Positions 23,383 to 37,101 of a stretch of 64,000 nucleotides of DNA are shown here, one piece after another. Origin of the DNA: Buxus sempervirens (lineage: Eukaryota > Streptophyta > Magnoliopsida > Buxales > Buxaceae). Every line of letters starts with the position of its first letter. Within the stretch, counting starts at the first letter, position 1. A program made the position numbers and the translations under genes. The notes beneath the pieces are model-generated. The model saw only the letters and a list, made by a program, of their open reading frames with translations, did no database searches and had not been told where the DNA came from. The stretch spans positions 14,432,048 to 14,496,047 of the forward strand of contig OX387194.1 of NCBI GenBank assembly GCA_947561395.2, given 5' to 3'.

Positions 23383-24530
23383 GCCCTCACACACTCAAGT
23401 TTTAATTATCTTTTTACACATCCACACAAGCTATTGGATATCTAAAACATAATAAGAATCTCTCTTGAGATCAAATAATAAAATTCATTTGGGTCTTACT
23501 AACCAGTAAATTACTAACCCGCTATTGATAAGTTAAACTTATCACAGAGTAAAACCAATTTAATTAGGGTACAGTATGCACAAATCCAGACTATAAATAC
23601 TTAAGTGTGTGTTAAACCCATGTTTGTGGAATTCACGTGAAATGTTAAATATCAAGGGTAAATCTCATTATTTGAAACTTATTACATTTATATAATCGAT
23701 AAAACACATTCGTGAATATATTTCCTATTTTTGGTCAAATTTCCCAATTTTTTTTCCATGCAATCATGCAGGTAACTTGATGGTCAAGCAATAGTTTTGA
23801 TGCTAAAACTTTAATTAGATTCTAATTTATTTCTTAAACTAATTTCTAAGCCACTAATCTAAGTCCTTAAACAAGCCTTTAACTAAGCCATTCTAAGAGG
23901 TTATAAATATAAGCCATGAACAACCACTTGGTAAATTACAATGTACCTATGAAATAAGGATTGTATAAGTTTTCATGTTTTTACATAAATAGTCAAAGCC
24001 TTGCATGCTTAGGCTTTTACATATTTATTTTGGAAAGATAAAATGAATCTAAACTATATCAAACACTATAAACTACTGAGGTAGATACAGGGTTTCTAAT
24101 TGTTAACCATACCTACAATGTGATGCTCATAAATAATGAGTAATCAGCTATTAATTGATCATTAAATATTTCTCACAAAACTAACCTAAATGTAATTAGA
24201 TGTGGCATTGTTATTGTGATGTAGGCTTACAGTGCTTTTGGTTTTGTTGTGATGGTGCTGTGGGTGTCGCTATAAAAACATCAACAAACAACAACTCATC
24301 CTACAATGTAAACTACATTAGTTTAAATGATGTGAGGAATTTCCAACTTCAACTAATGCAAAACCCTTCAATGTGCTTTACAAAACAGCCCTTGAACCTC
24401 TTCAAACCCAACTTGTAGTTTATGTGAAACACAAATGAATGTTAAGATAGCTATGGAAATTATTTAAACTGAAACCCATTCTTTCTGAAACAAAATCAAA
24501 ACTAAAGCTTGTTATCCACACTTATACTTC
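23383..24530 (-). mobile_element. Gypsy LTR fragment left of the copia insertion
   Basis: AT-rich non-coding sequence whose first part duplicates 21727-21990. With 38115-39466 it probably forms a single minus-oriented LTR, since an LTR start TGTAACATCCCA lies at 39466 on the minus strand. The copia element at 24531-38109 (TSD ACTTC) splits the two parts. Confidence 0.5.
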
Positions 24531-25179
24531 TGTTATGTAACGCCCCAGATTCGGGTTACGTAGCGGAACCGTAACTCGTACCCGAGGTGTTAGATAATTA
24601 AATCGCAGGATCTATATCAGAGTGTAAGACGACATGAAATTGCACTTTATTAACATCAACAACAATATCAAAGTTCACTAATAATACCCAATCACCAATC
24701 CACAATGAAAGAAAGAATTACAACTCCAATGTTTACCTCTATATCAAATGTCAACAACAAACAACTGAAATCCCTAAAATCACTCTACAAAGTAATCCTC
24801 TCCCCTATACTCGGGGTAGTCAGTGACTGGCTCAACCCCGCCGAGATCGTCCTCACCAGGATCTGAAAACAAAACAAAACGTAATAAGATACGAATATCC
24901 CAGCAAGTGGCACATGCATGCACAAAAACATTTATAATAGTTCTAAAACCTACTTTAGCAGTAAAACATGCATCATTAACAATAACCAACATCTACGAGA
25001 AACCCAAGTAATCCAAATCCAACATATATAATGATAAAGGAAAAATATCAACAATCACTGTATAACAGAAATTCATAACGTGCAATCATCAGAAATAAGT
25101 CCACGGTGGACTCATGAAATAATACTGCCCTTAACTAGGTAATGCCGAAGTCCACTATGCCACCTCCCGGCTTAGGTGC

Positions 25180-25650
25180 GAAGCCGAGTACATGGTCATC
25201 ATCTTATTGCGGGAGAACCCATCCAGTATAGTGATGAGTTGGCATGTACTAACCCAGTCACAGTCCGAGTACATGATAAAATAAGGGATAGCCGCAGCCA
25301 GCCGAGTACACGATCAGGCCTCACCGAGTACACGGTGGAAATGCGTGCATGAACAACATATTACAACTATCAAAGAAACAATCTATTCCACTACCTATCT
25401 CTTAACTTGACAAATGTGGATCCACACCGAGCTATGCCATCTAGACTTGAGCTAAAGCCAAACAGTAATCTTGATAATCTCAACTTGTTTCAAACTCATA
25501 CACATCATCCCGAGTACACGGGGCATCTCTGAGTACATAGAGGAAACACCATCCCAAGAACATGGGCATCCCCGAGTACACGAAGGTAAAATAACCATCA
25601 ATTCATCAAAAATCCCAAAACCATCCTCCAAGTACATGGAGAATTCCAAA
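25180..25650. repeat. Dispersed CCGAGTACACGG-type dyads
   Basis: At least six variants of CCGAGTACA(C/T)GG occur, a 12-mer matching its own complement at 10 positions. They are irregularly spaced in the 3' part of the LTR. Confidence 0.6.
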
Positions 25651-27860
25651 TAATCATATTTATCCAAAATAATTCGTTTTTAAATCCTGTTACCAAAATA
25701 TTGCATAAAATTCCCTTTTATAGTCAAAATTTGATGAAATCGCTCAATTTCGGTTAAACCAGCAAATCCGAGTGTTAAAACCAGAATTTAACTCCCTTAT
25801 TGATAACAGTCTTGTATTACTCGCTTTGATTCCAAACAGTAGCTTACATGTGGAAGTTATAATTAGATCACCCTTATTTAGCCTAAATTCTCAATTCCTT
25901 CCTTAGCACTCTTATTTCCTCTCTAAACCCCTCATTGACTTCGTTTACAAACGTAATTCAGCATACCATTGTCCACCATATCTTGAAACAAATCCTCTTT
26001 AAGTCCATATAACCAACACATTAACTAAATATGTATATATATAATTCAGACTTGCACCACATCACTTTAAAATAGTCCCATGAGATCTTCTTATAACCCT
26101 TTTAACCTAATTTTTATGAACCGAACACTCTCTACTATTAAAACAATTTAGTCTCTGAATACATTCTTTATTACCTTCCCAAGCACCTTAGATATGATCT
26201 GTACCTCATAGAACATTCATGGAATCTCAATTTGTAATTCCATTTCACCTAACTCACTCATACTAACTGAACTATTCACCATGCCATTTGGACTAAACAC
26301 CACCCACCCACCACCGCCCCCCCCCCCCCCCCCCCCCCCCCCCAACGTAATACTCTCATCTCAGCATCTATTATTGCACTCCTATCCCCTCTTATCAACT
26401 CCAATTTATCCTTTAAGTATCCTTCTCAAATAAATTACAAAATAAAATGTATATATGCTGGACCATTTCAGATATCTAATAATACTCAGTTTTCCTAGTT
26501 AATATAGGTTTCTGGTTTCAATACTTAATACACCAGTATACACCGAGTTCCAGCATCTATACTTCACCCCAAGTTCTCCAAATATCCCTATTTAAGCCCC
26601 CTAGAGACATCCCTTATTGCCATTTTTATAATAACCACAAATCTAAATAAGAGGGCTGGGGAAAAGCTGGGCACCAACCTCTGTGATGGTAGGCAGCACA
26701 CAGCACATGGTTCAATTCCCCATTAAATTAACCTTCTATTAACTTTTGCAACTAATCAACCATTGACCATCTTATACTATCAATAACCATTGATTTAAAC
26801 TAATTAAACTAACAACTTTGAATGAAAAGAAAATTTCTGTTTGTTTACATAACAGCAGCAATTAGCTATGGGTATGCTGCTGCCAGCACCTATTTCACTC
26901 CTCACCAATGCATTTGTTCAAACTTAAATAGGACTGACCTGAACTAAACTCCCCCAATCAATTCCCTGTCAAACTTAACCCCTCAAGTATCATATTTAGC
27001 CATGTTTGGATTTAATTGCAACATCCCAAATAGCTAACACAAAGTCAGCCGCTCATGTTCTTTCTCAATTGAAATTTAACCACAACAAATGTAAATTTCA
27101 GATTATATAAAGTTTGTTATGATTTTCTTTGGTAACTCACTCCCAGCACCTTTAAACATTTACTAATTCAGCAACACTCTTCTAAATTTTATTGGAACAG
27201 ATTTTTACTATGGTTCATGCTTAACCGTCATCTTAATTTCTTAACTTCTGAAATTATTCTCCAATGCCTCCAATATAAATTCAGACATGATATTGCACTT
27301 TAAAGAATAATTCTATAACCCTAGTTTCATCATCTTTTTATTTACCCAAAATCCCTTATTCATATATAACTAAATCACCAAAGTACATTCCAAACTGAAC
27401 AAGCCAACTGAATACTATAAGAACTGGTTTATATGCTAGTTTAGGTACTAATTTATATGCTAATGTCTATGCTGGACTTTACCCTAGGCAGCAATCACCA
27501 GGAGCCTAAGCTGCCCTTGGCGCCCAAGTTAAAATTATTCAAATTGGCATGGGAACCAACCACAAGGACCTAAGTAGTCTTGGCGCCCAGCCTCACACTC
27601 TCACATGTGGCTATTACAACAAACACCTGCACTGAATTGTTCCCTCACCATCCAATCACTCAATACAAATTCATTCTCTCATAAACAATCAACTTATAAA
27701 CAATTGAACTTAAATTATCCATAATAACAGTCTCTAAAGAATCAAACGCCCAAAGCAACAAGAACAGAAATTTTAGCATCTCAATATTACCAAAACAATC
27801 AATTTCTTCAGTTCTAATCAACCCAAAACAAAACCAGAGATGCTACTTACTTGATTAAAT

Positions 27861-28100
27861 CAATTCCACAACTTGAATCCTCTCAATTCGACATGCACAA
27901 TTCCAAAATTCGAAATCAACCTAACCGCCACTTTCCTCTGTTCTTGAGCTTCAACCCAAACAGAAGAAATCAGGTCTCAGCAATTCCACAACTTGAATCC
28001 TCTCAATTCGACATGCACAATTCCAGAATTCAAAATAAACCTAGCCGCCACTTTCCTCTGTTCTTGAGCTTCAACCCAAACAGAAGAAATTAGATCTAAG
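27861..28100. repeat. Two-copy tandem repeat, 120-bp unit
   Basis: Copies start at 27861 and 27981 and differ at only a few positions, so the duplication is recent. The 80-residue frame across it is a by-product because the unit is 40 codons. Confidence 0.9.
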
Positions 28101-28889
28101 ATCTGATTTTAAATTTACAATGAGTCTTAAACTAGAACTCCATTCTAATCTTAATTTCCTAGTTGGATTAAATGAAGAACAAACCTGCTCTTGATGCCCT
28201 TAGATTACTGCCGTAGGTGAAGACAACTTCCAACTCAAACCAACGCCTGGAAGTTTTTCTGAAATTTGAAGAAGCTTGATCAGATCTCTACAATTATGAC
28301 ATTTTCTTGCTAAATTTGGTTTAATCCACACCTAGTTACTAGTTCTCACCTGAAATTCGGATCACCACTGCTCAAATTGTAGTGCCTGGATGAACTCAAG
28401 TTCTGCCGGAAGTGATCTTCACCCCATTTGGACAGCAACTGAACAGCCACAACTTCTCTTTGGAACAGCTCCAATCCTCCAAATCTGGCCCAGAACCCTA
28501 GCTCCTTCTCCTCCTTTCTGAGATCTCCCAAGGTTCAGTCCGATCAATGCCAAAATCAGCGACTGAATTTCACTTAAGTTTATATAGTTGCCGCCAAGTA
28601 GCAACTCATTTCATGCTCACATGAGTGCCACTCCACCACAGCTTCCCTACATCAGCAGCTTGATTTATCTTAATACACTCAATTGCCACATCATCAAACC
28701 AACTTTAATCTCCTAAATAATATTACATAAATTTTTCCTCACCTTAATAATTAAAATTCTCCAAGATGGTTCACCCGATTCTCCGATCGAACCCTTTTGG
28801 TTACCGAATCTGAAAAATTTTTACCAGTCAACAATAATTAATTTCTAAAATAACTAAACTTAAATTTTATTAAAAATAGGGATTTTACA

Positions 28890-29920
28890 CGTTAGGTCTA
28901 GTAGGTTATGTTGACTTAATTCCGTGCCAAAAAGTGTGTTTAAGTGTATTTAGAATGTTTAGATTGAGTCCAAGAAGTCACAATTCAAACGGCTTCAAAA
29001 TTAGAGTTAGATTGAAGTTTTTATGCTTGGTGTTAGACAACGTTTGATCTAGAGTTCGAACAGTGGAATTAAAGCCTGTAGACAGTCAAACCCGAGAGTG
29101 GAGTTAGAGAACATTTGATCTAGCATTCGAATGGAAATTTCTGAAGAGTGTCGTTAGATAACGTTTGATCTAGCGTTCGAACGTTCAATTTCTGCAATTT
29201 CCGAAAAGGGTCACGAAAAGTTACATTACTTACTTGTTCCAATTCAGATTGACTTCAAACTTCTTGGGGAACTTTTAAATAGGATTAGGTTCCTTTTAAA
29301 CCTATAAGAGCCACGTTTTAGAAGCCCTAAACATCCTTTTTTCTTCTAGAAAAGCCTTTTCCTAGGTTTTCCCATTTTGAGCCATAAAACATTTCTATTC
29401 TTCTTTCTTCTTCTCCCATGGAGTTACGAGATGGGGAGATTGAATCGTGGGAGTTCCTACGAATACTAGGTGAGTTCGTGGGAGTTCCTACGTCCTTGGT
29501 GTTGCTGTGGAGCAAATCTGAGGAGTTCTTCAGATACTTTCAAGTCTGTGAGTTTCAGAGTCTAGAATAGGGATGTTGAATGGTTTGAACCACAGGTTGT
29601 AAGTCTTCTTCTCATAGTGGATGTTTTAGGTGGCTCTTGCATAGCCCAGAGAGTTTTTCTCATAGAGAGTTAGCTTTGAGTTTCCCCTTTGTCACCAAAT
29701 TGTTTTTGTCTTACTTTACATGCTTTAATTATTTACTTGCAATTTGGGTGGCTTGTTAAATACTTTTGATTGATTATTTGATTTTCTGCAATTACTTTGA
29801 GGATTTGTTCATTCCTATTAATTAAGGACTTGTCTTTAATTAATAGAAATTTTTTATTCCACTATGCTACACCTATTCACCCCTCTCTAGGTGTATTTGG
29901 AGTCTAAACTGTATTTTTCA
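28890..29920 (+). repeat. 5' LTR of the copia-like element (main part)
   Basis: It matches 37107-38109 closely throughout and ends ...TATTTTTCA, directly followed by the primer-binding site. The first five bases of the LTR are separated from it by the solo LTR at 24536-28889. Confidence 0.85.
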
Positions 29921-30966
29921 ATTAGTATCAGAGTAGTTTTACCAGTTCCTTGACTCCTTATGTCATTGACAAGTCTTCCACTGCCCCACCTTTCTTTGAT
30001 GGTAGTAATTGCGCCTATTGGCAGGTTCGTACGATAGCTTATCTAAAAGCCATTGATGAGAAGGTATGGGGATGTGTAGAAAGAGGTTGGAAACCTCCCA
30101 CTGTCACTGTCAATGATGTTATTACACCAAAGGATTCACAAAAGTGGACCAAAGAAGAGTTGATTGAAGAAAATTTTAATAGCAAGGGTGTCAATGCTAT
30201 TTTTAGTGCTATATTTGCTTATGAGTTTAAAAGGGTGTCCACGTGTCAATCTAGTAAAGAAATTTGGGATATCCTTGAAACCACTAATGAGGGAACTATT
30301 TTTGTGAAGAATTCCAAATTACAGATGTTGATAACTAGGTTTGAAGAACTTAAGATGCAAGAAGATGAGTCTTTTCATGAGTTCTATGCCAAATTGAATG
30401 ACATTGTCAACTCAAGCTTCAACCTAGGTGAGAAATTCCTCCAAATATAGTGGTTAGGAAAATTTTGAGATCTTTACTTGAGAAGTTTAGACCTAAGGTA
30501 ACAGCCATAGAAGAGAACTAAGACATTGACAATATTAGGATTGAAGACCTAATAGGATCAATTAGACCTATGAGCTCACCTTACCTCAAACCAAAAAGAG
30601 CAAATCTATTGCTCTTAGAGCCATGAAAGGAAAGACTTTTAATGAGTCTGATGATGAGGTCGATGATAAGGAGATTGCTCAATTTGTTAAGAGTCTTAGA
30701 AAAATTTTTAAAATTAGCAAAAACAAAAGGGGCAATGATTGGTCTAGGGGGACTTCTAGTAAGGATAGGAAATTTAAGAAAGAAGGTAGGGACAAAAGAT
30801 ACCCTTGAAAATAAAACTTAGCAAGTAAAGTGCCATGGTTGCCAAGGGTTTGGCCATATAAGAGCTGAATGTCCCACCTACAAGAAATTGAAAGGTAAGG
30901 GCAGTGGGAAAGCAATGAATGCTACCCTTTCTGATAGTGAAACTGAATCTGAGCCTGAGAATGATT

Positions 30967-33900
30967 TGTAAAACCCCGACCCGGATTGTATCTTAATTAC
31001 TAAGTTTAATTAATTAAAGTAAGATTATTAGACTAATTAAGCATTTGTGTTATGAAGGTGAGGTGGATGTGGATCATGCTTAAGGATTTGGGGGAAATCA
31101 AATTGGATTTTATTAAAGATTATTAAGGTAAGCTTAGTTAATGTTATGTTTTAATTTCAATTAGCTAAGATTACATCCAAGTAGTTTTAGTGAATTGGAA
31201 ATCAAATACTAAAAATTAGAGTTAAGTGTGAAAATTTGCCTTACCGTGAAAACTTTGAATTGTCTGTTGAACTAAATCTTGTAGAAACCCTTTGATAAAG
31301 TCTTAACGCCCGAACGTCCAACTTTAACGTTCACGCGTTCAGTACAAAATTTCCATATTTCTTGTTTTGAACCCCAACTCAATTTGCAACACTTCTAGAT
31401 CATTCTTGAACCCCAACTCAATTTGCAACACTTCTAGATCATTCTTGAACCCTCATTAACACCAATTTGAGCCAAGTATGCCTAGAGCACACCCCAAGTA
31501 AACCTAGTGTACACCCTCTCATGTATACCTCAAAGTATACCTAAGGTACCTGTCAAGTGTACTTAAAGTATCTCCTAAGAATACCCAAAGAACCTCTCAA
31601 GTATACCCAAAGTACCCTCACAAATAACACTAAATTACCCCCTTGTATTACCCAAGATACCCCACTTCTATACCTAAAGTACACCCAAGTATTACCCAAG
31701 GTACCCCCATTATATGCCCAAAGTACACCTATGTATTATCCAAGGTACCACCCAAGTACTACCTAAAATACCCTCCAATTATACCTAAGATACCTCACAT
31801 GTATACGTAAAGTACCCCCTTGTATTGACTAAAGTACCCCAGTTGTATACCTAAGGTACCCCTTGTTTTACTTAAAGTACCCTCTTTGTATAACTAAAGT
31901 ACCCCTCCCTTTTATAACTAAGGTACTCCCTTGTATAACTAAGATACACCCCTTCTATACCTAAGGTAATCCCCAAGCATCCCTAAAGTATACCCCTTGA
32001 AATAGCTAAGGAAAGCCCTTGGAACACCAAGGTACCCCCCCACTTATCACTAAGGTACCCCCTAGTATACCTTAGGTACATCCTAGGGTTTTAATTGAAT
32101 AAAAGCTTTGTTTAGGGCAGATTTGAAAAACCAAAAGTTGGGCATATAAAAGAATGCCCTAGCTAATATCTTAAGTGTTTTGAGAACCCTTCTTCCTGTA
32201 TTGGACGTATAGAACAAGGAGAAGAGTGGGAGCTTGCTTGAAAGCTTGAAGAAGAATGAGAAGAAGGAGAGGAGAGATTGAAGAGAAGTAAGCTTCTCCA
32301 TTAAACAAGTAGCAAACCCTTCAAAACAAAATTTATTACAAAAATTCGTATTCTCTTTATAGGGTTTGATTTATTTGAAGAAATAATCTTGCATGTTGGT
32401 TTATGCTTCTAAAATTTGTAGGATTTTGGTTGTATAACAATCTTGTTTAGTTTTCTATTGATTTGCCATGGATTTCCAACCTATATTGATCACATTTTAA
32501 ATTTGGGTTTGAGTTTGGTATTTTGAATGAGGTTTCTTTCGTGGATTTGTGTTCATGTGGATTTGGGATGAATCTTTGTTTTGGAAAGTGTTTTTAAGTA
32601 TGTTGGGATGATTTATGTTCATCTCATCTGCTGTTTGAAAGGTTACAAATGATTTGTATGAGTTTTGTGCTAAAAATAGCCAAAAAGATTTGAAAACCCG
32701 AGGTGGCGATTAATCCTGAAAATTGGCGATCCATCCTAAGCCAAAACCCCTAAAAATCAGTCTCTATTATCCTAATTGCAAATCAGGATTAGGTTTATTG
32801 CCCGAATCGCGAACCTGGACGCCCAAACATCTATGAGGAATAGGTTGAACGCCCGAACGTCCATAAGGACTAGGTTGACCGCCCAAACGTCAGCCCTGTT
32901 TTTGACAGTTCTTCACCCTTTTCTTCCTCCACTCTTTTCCATTTAATTAAGTCTTTACATGTAAATAAGTTTTTACCCCACATTTGGAACCAGTAAAAAT
33001 ACTCCCAATACCCATTTCCCAACCAATAAAAGTCAACTTTCCAATTCATGCCTAAATTTCCAGTTTTTGCCGATTTTCACCAAAAACCACATTTTGTGTT
33101 TGATACCCAAATGAGTGATTCAGAAGCCCATAAAATTCCAGAAAATTTTTCTACCCTTCATTAGACTACAACCAGAATTTGAGCCTGAAACTCCTTGTAT
33201 ATTTGTTTAGAAAAATCATATACCCAAAAAGTCAACGTTTTTAACTAGACTTGGAATATTTTCAAGGTCGAAAACTTTTTGTCTCTGAATCCATTGATTT
33301 TTGGTATGGTGATTTTATTGGGAATCGCACTCATCGAATATGTATTTTGAGGATTTTATGGTATTCGTTTTGTTTGATTTGGATTTATGAAAGCAAGGCT
33401 GAAAAACTCTTATGTGATTTGAAAAGGGCTCTTTGCCTATGGTTTTATTGGCGATCGATGGGGAATTCCACTTAGCTTATGATATGATTTGGCGGTAGAT
33501 AGGGAATTCCACTTGGCCTTGGTTTAAGTATATACTAGTTTTACTCACTGATGTGAATGGTTTGGTTTTGAATTGTGAGTCATCTAATTAGACGTTGTTC
33601 TTAGTTTGGATCCACAATGAGTCTAGTCTTTGTGTTGGTGTTGGCTTGGCTTGTTAGCATTAATGCCCTTGTTCATATAGCCTTCTCCACTGTGGGGAAT
33701 CAATGAGGCTCTCTCGGGGAACAGAGGCGCTGCGGCAACACCCCCCACCCCCCCTCCCCCCCCACCGCCATGGGGAATTGGCAAGAGTCCTTGTGATTCA
33801 TCAAGTAGTGGATGGGGAATTCCACTTGACCTTGATCCTTGGTTTGGTTGTTCTTGCCAGCCCATACGTGGGTGCTTCTCTTGCTGAGATGTCCCTAGCT

Positions 33901-34684
33901 ATGCTTCTCTCTATAAGTCATGTAGGTGGCAAATGGATAGTGGTCATTAATATAATTGAGAGACACACTAACCCACTAGTCCTACCAAGACATGCTTGCA
34001 GTATTTGATTGCATTTATTGATTTGATTTCATATGTTACCCGATTGAGATATTTGACTTGGAATTACACTTTATTTCCGATTGAGTTGTTTTGGTTTACA
34101 TTTGGTACTTTATATTTGAGTAAGTTATCATGATGTTATAAAATTGCATAAATTGTTTCTATACATGTATGTTTGCTGCTTACTGGGACTTCAAGTCTCA
34201 CGCGTGTTTTGTTTTATCGGATTTGTTTTCGAATCCTCTTGGTGAGCCGCATACTGGGGCAGAGATTGAGGGTGAGCTTGAGTACAGAACTGAGGACTAC
34301 TACTACCACCCATAATAGGATTCTCTTTATGATGATGTATTTAATTTTGGGGAATTGCAAATGGGATGTAAATATCCTTTTTGGACTTATACTCTTAAGA
34401 GATATCTTTTGTATATGTTTGTGTATTTTGGGAGAGAACTTGTGAACATTTAGTTGACTGAATTGTATTTTGTTCACATAGATATCATATCTTTTGGAGT
34501 TATTACACAGATGATCTTTTATTATATGGAAAACTTTATTCCATGCTTCTTTAGCTTATGCACTTTGATGATACTTCGTAATTGCCTAGGTTAATTGTAT
34601 TTATTAGATTCTTTTGGGCCCATAAGTAAGTTTCGGGAACGGGTTGGTGCCGTGATAGGCCAGACCCAGTTCTGGGGCTCTACA
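30967..34684 (+). mobile_element. Solo gypsy LTR nested in copia gag (3718 bp)
   Basis: It starts TGTAAAACCCCGACC, ends TTCTGGGGCTCTACA, and has a perfect target duplication TGATT (30962-30966 and 34685-34689). The TATA box CATATAAAAG is near 32142. Bases 32930-33330 match 55430-55800 of the solo LTR at 54541-57376, so the two are one family. Upstream of the TATA box is an irregular AAGTACCCC-type minisatellite (31480-32080). Repeated GGGGAATTCCACTTG motifs lie near 33463, 33507 and 33817, with degenerate copies between. Confidence 0.88.
31480..32080 (+). repeat. Irregular minisatellite of AAGTACCCC / AAGGTACCCC units
   Basis: About 600 bp of imperfect 20-30 bp units of the form TAT(A)CCTAAGGTACCCC with variants such as TATTACCCAAGGTACCCCC. 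The unit contains the palindrome GGTACC. It lies in the U3 of the solo LTR, ending about 60 bp before its TATA box. Confidence 0.8.
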
Positions 34685-35542
34685 TGATTCCTCATCTGAA
34701 GAGGGCCAAAATTACATGGCTTTCACTTCTATTGTAGGAAGTGAAGAGGGAAACACTCTTCAAGACTCAAAACCACTTGAGAATGATAATGGTTCTCAAA
34801 GTGAGTTTGAAGATGAGGAGAGCCTTGAAGAGACTTATGAGAAGCTTTTTAATGAAAGCTTGAAAATAAAGAAACAAAACAAGGCCTTTCTTAGAAAGCT
34901 CAATGAAGTAGAACTTGTTAAGGAAGAACTTCAAATTAAATTGGATGAGTCTACTTCTCATGTGGGTGAGTTGAAGTTGAAAATTGAAACCCTTGAGTCT
35001 AGAAACAAGTCATTCAAATCTGAATTAGAGAAGTCCAAATCTCACTTGCAAAACTTCTCTTCTGGTTCTCAAAAGCTTGATCATATGCTTGGTATGAGTC
35101 AAACAGTGTCTCATAAGAGAGGGTTAGGATTCCAAGATGTTCCTTCCTCTTCAAAGACTTATTCTTCTTCTAAAAGCAAGAAGAAATCTGGTGTGTCAAA
35201 GGGAAAGACCAAAAAGGCCGCAAAAAGGCCTACCCAACAGTTCAAAAGGTGTCAACTTAAGGCATTTCTTCCTAGGGAAACTCCATTTCGGAAATTCATT
35301 CCTACTTGTCACCACTGTGGTGTTCTAGGTCACATAAAACCTAATTGCTGGAGATTAGGAGAAAATCTTAGTCAATCTTGGTATTTTCCTCCTAGAAAAT
35401 CCAATGTAGATTTATCTAATCAAGTCAAGGTCTTAGCTCAACAAACTAGGCTCCTTTCTGAACAATTAGTTTCCTTGACCAAGAAATCCTCTTCTACCTG
35501 ACAAGTTTGGGTGAAGAAGAGTGATTTCAATCCTCTTCCTTG

Positions 35543-37101
35543 AGTAGGATTAGGGTTGCATGCATTAGCCTTGCTTCATACTTATCTTATCTTTTGCATG
35601 CATGTTTTTTTTATTTTTCTGGTTTTTGGTTTTTGTTTTGTTGTTTTTGGTTTAAATTTTTTTTCAGAAAAAATACAAAAAGATTTTCTATTTTTTTTTT
35701 GTTTTTGATGATTTGTGTTATGAGCATGTTTTGTGAAAACAATTAATTTTTATATTGAAAAAACTCATTGCTTGAAAGGATTGTTTTGCAAAACTTGTCC
35801 CAATTGCATCATATAAATGCACAATAGATTGATTGAAATCTTTGTGTTTTTGCAATTAACACTCACACCCCAAATAAAATTTGAGAATGCTTAATCATAT
35901 AAATATGTGAATGTGTGGATAGGCAATCATGGGTTTGCTCTTGTCAATCTTAAGTTAAATTGACCCAAGGTTAGTGACCTGGACCATACTCTCTTGTATG
36001 TCAAAAATTAAAAACAAAAATTATGAATGGAAAAACTTGGGATGAGTTGTATGGTCCATGGATTAAACTGTAAACCCAGGTATTCTAAGGTTAAATACTT
36101 CTTATGAGAGATTAGATTATAAAAATAAAAAATAAAAAAACAGGGGGAGTGCGTCCATTAAAACAGAAAATTTAGGTCCTAATCAATTTATGGGGTTTGA
36201 CTTTTAACTCAAAGAGAGACTTGAGTATAACTTGTGGTTTCATGTAAAAGCCAAATCCACATCACCAAGTTCCAATTTAGGCAAACTTAATTGTGTCTGG
36301 TTTTGCACTTGCTCGCAAGCACACTTAGTGATTTGATTGAATTATTGTGAAGTTATTTGGCATTTTTGACTTGAGTTTTGTTAAAACTTGATTTTTGGGT
36401 GAAAAAGTTCTCAAAAATATGAAAATTTTGAGTTTTCATGAAATTATACTTGTGGCATGTTTCATCATATTTTTAAAGTCTTTTTAGAATGTGTTTGAAG
36501 TGTTTTGTGTGAGAAAATCTGGATTTTAGAACAGTTCGCTCTAAAACTAATTGATTTTGAATTCTCCGTGGAAACTAATGATTCATGCCTCTCTTTGAAT
36601 TTTTTTCCATTTAATCATGCATATTGCCCATCTTCCTTCTAAGGAGCTCATTGATTTGTTTTTCTTATATACTTTTCTCTTTGGTCTATTCCATGACAAA
36701 AAGGGGGAGTAGTTTATGGGGAGATAGACTTAGGGTGAGATAGATTTAGATTTCAGATTTTATTTCATTATATGAGATGCAACTTATTGATGCTCATGTG
36801 ATTATTGTAATCATTGTTTTGAACTTGGACATATTGGACTATTGGAAATATATATTGTGCTAATATTGTCCATTTACTTGTGTTTTTACATTATTTTTTC
36901 CCTTTCTTTTCACAAGGTATGTTTCAGTTTGTTTCATAGGAACATATTCCCATTCAAGTAGTGTCTGTCTAGATTAGGCTGGATAGGATTTTATTTGAAT
37001 TTGTAAAGTCCAGATGTTGCTTAGTGGTTCACAACATCTTGGAATGTTAATTTTTTTTTTGTCTTTAATGGTTTTGTCACGGAATAGTCAAAGGGGGAGA
37101 T
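35543..37101 (+). other. Non-coding remainder of the copia-like element
   Basis: This is the interval between gag and the 3' LTR where protease, integrase and RT would normally lie. No domain is recognisable in any frame. It is T-rich and ends with the PPT AAAGGGGGAGA at 37090-37100. Confidence 0.7.

Larger units (their letters stand above)
24536..28889 (-). mobile_element. Solo gypsy LTR nested in the copia 5' LTR (4354 bp)
   Basis: On the minus strand it starts TGTAAAATCCCTATT at 28889 and ends CTGGGGCGTTACA at 24536. The target duplication is TGTTA (24531-24535) / CGTTA (28890-28894), with one transition. A TATA box CTATATAAAC lies near 28580 (minus). It contains a near-identical 120-bp tandem duplication (27861-28100), a run of 27 C (26317-26343), and an irregular array of CCGAGTACACGG-like dyads (25180-25650). 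The termini belong to the same broad LTR type as 30967-34684 and 54541-57376. Confidence 0.8.
29950..35501 (+). pseudogene. Copia-type gag, interrupted by a solo LTR and frame breaks
   Basis: The first open segment (29950-30450) resembles the copia gag/UBN2 family: PPFFDGSNCAYWQVR ... SSKEIWDILE ... ITRFEELKMQEDESFHEFYAKL. It then breaks by frame changes and stops until a second piece at 30623-30808. A zinc knuckle CHGCQGFGHIRAEC follows (30831-30872), in a different frame from what precedes it. The solo LTR at 30967-34684 cuts an acidic stretch. After it an open 261-residue segment (34716-35501) has a long coiled coil (residues about 35-120), a basic Ser/Lys region, and a second zinc knuckle CHHCGVLGHIKPNC (35307-35348). 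A stop then a QVWVKKSDF-like tail follow to about 35542. Gag would bind element RNA and form the capsid; this copy cannot make a full protein. Confidence 0.82.
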
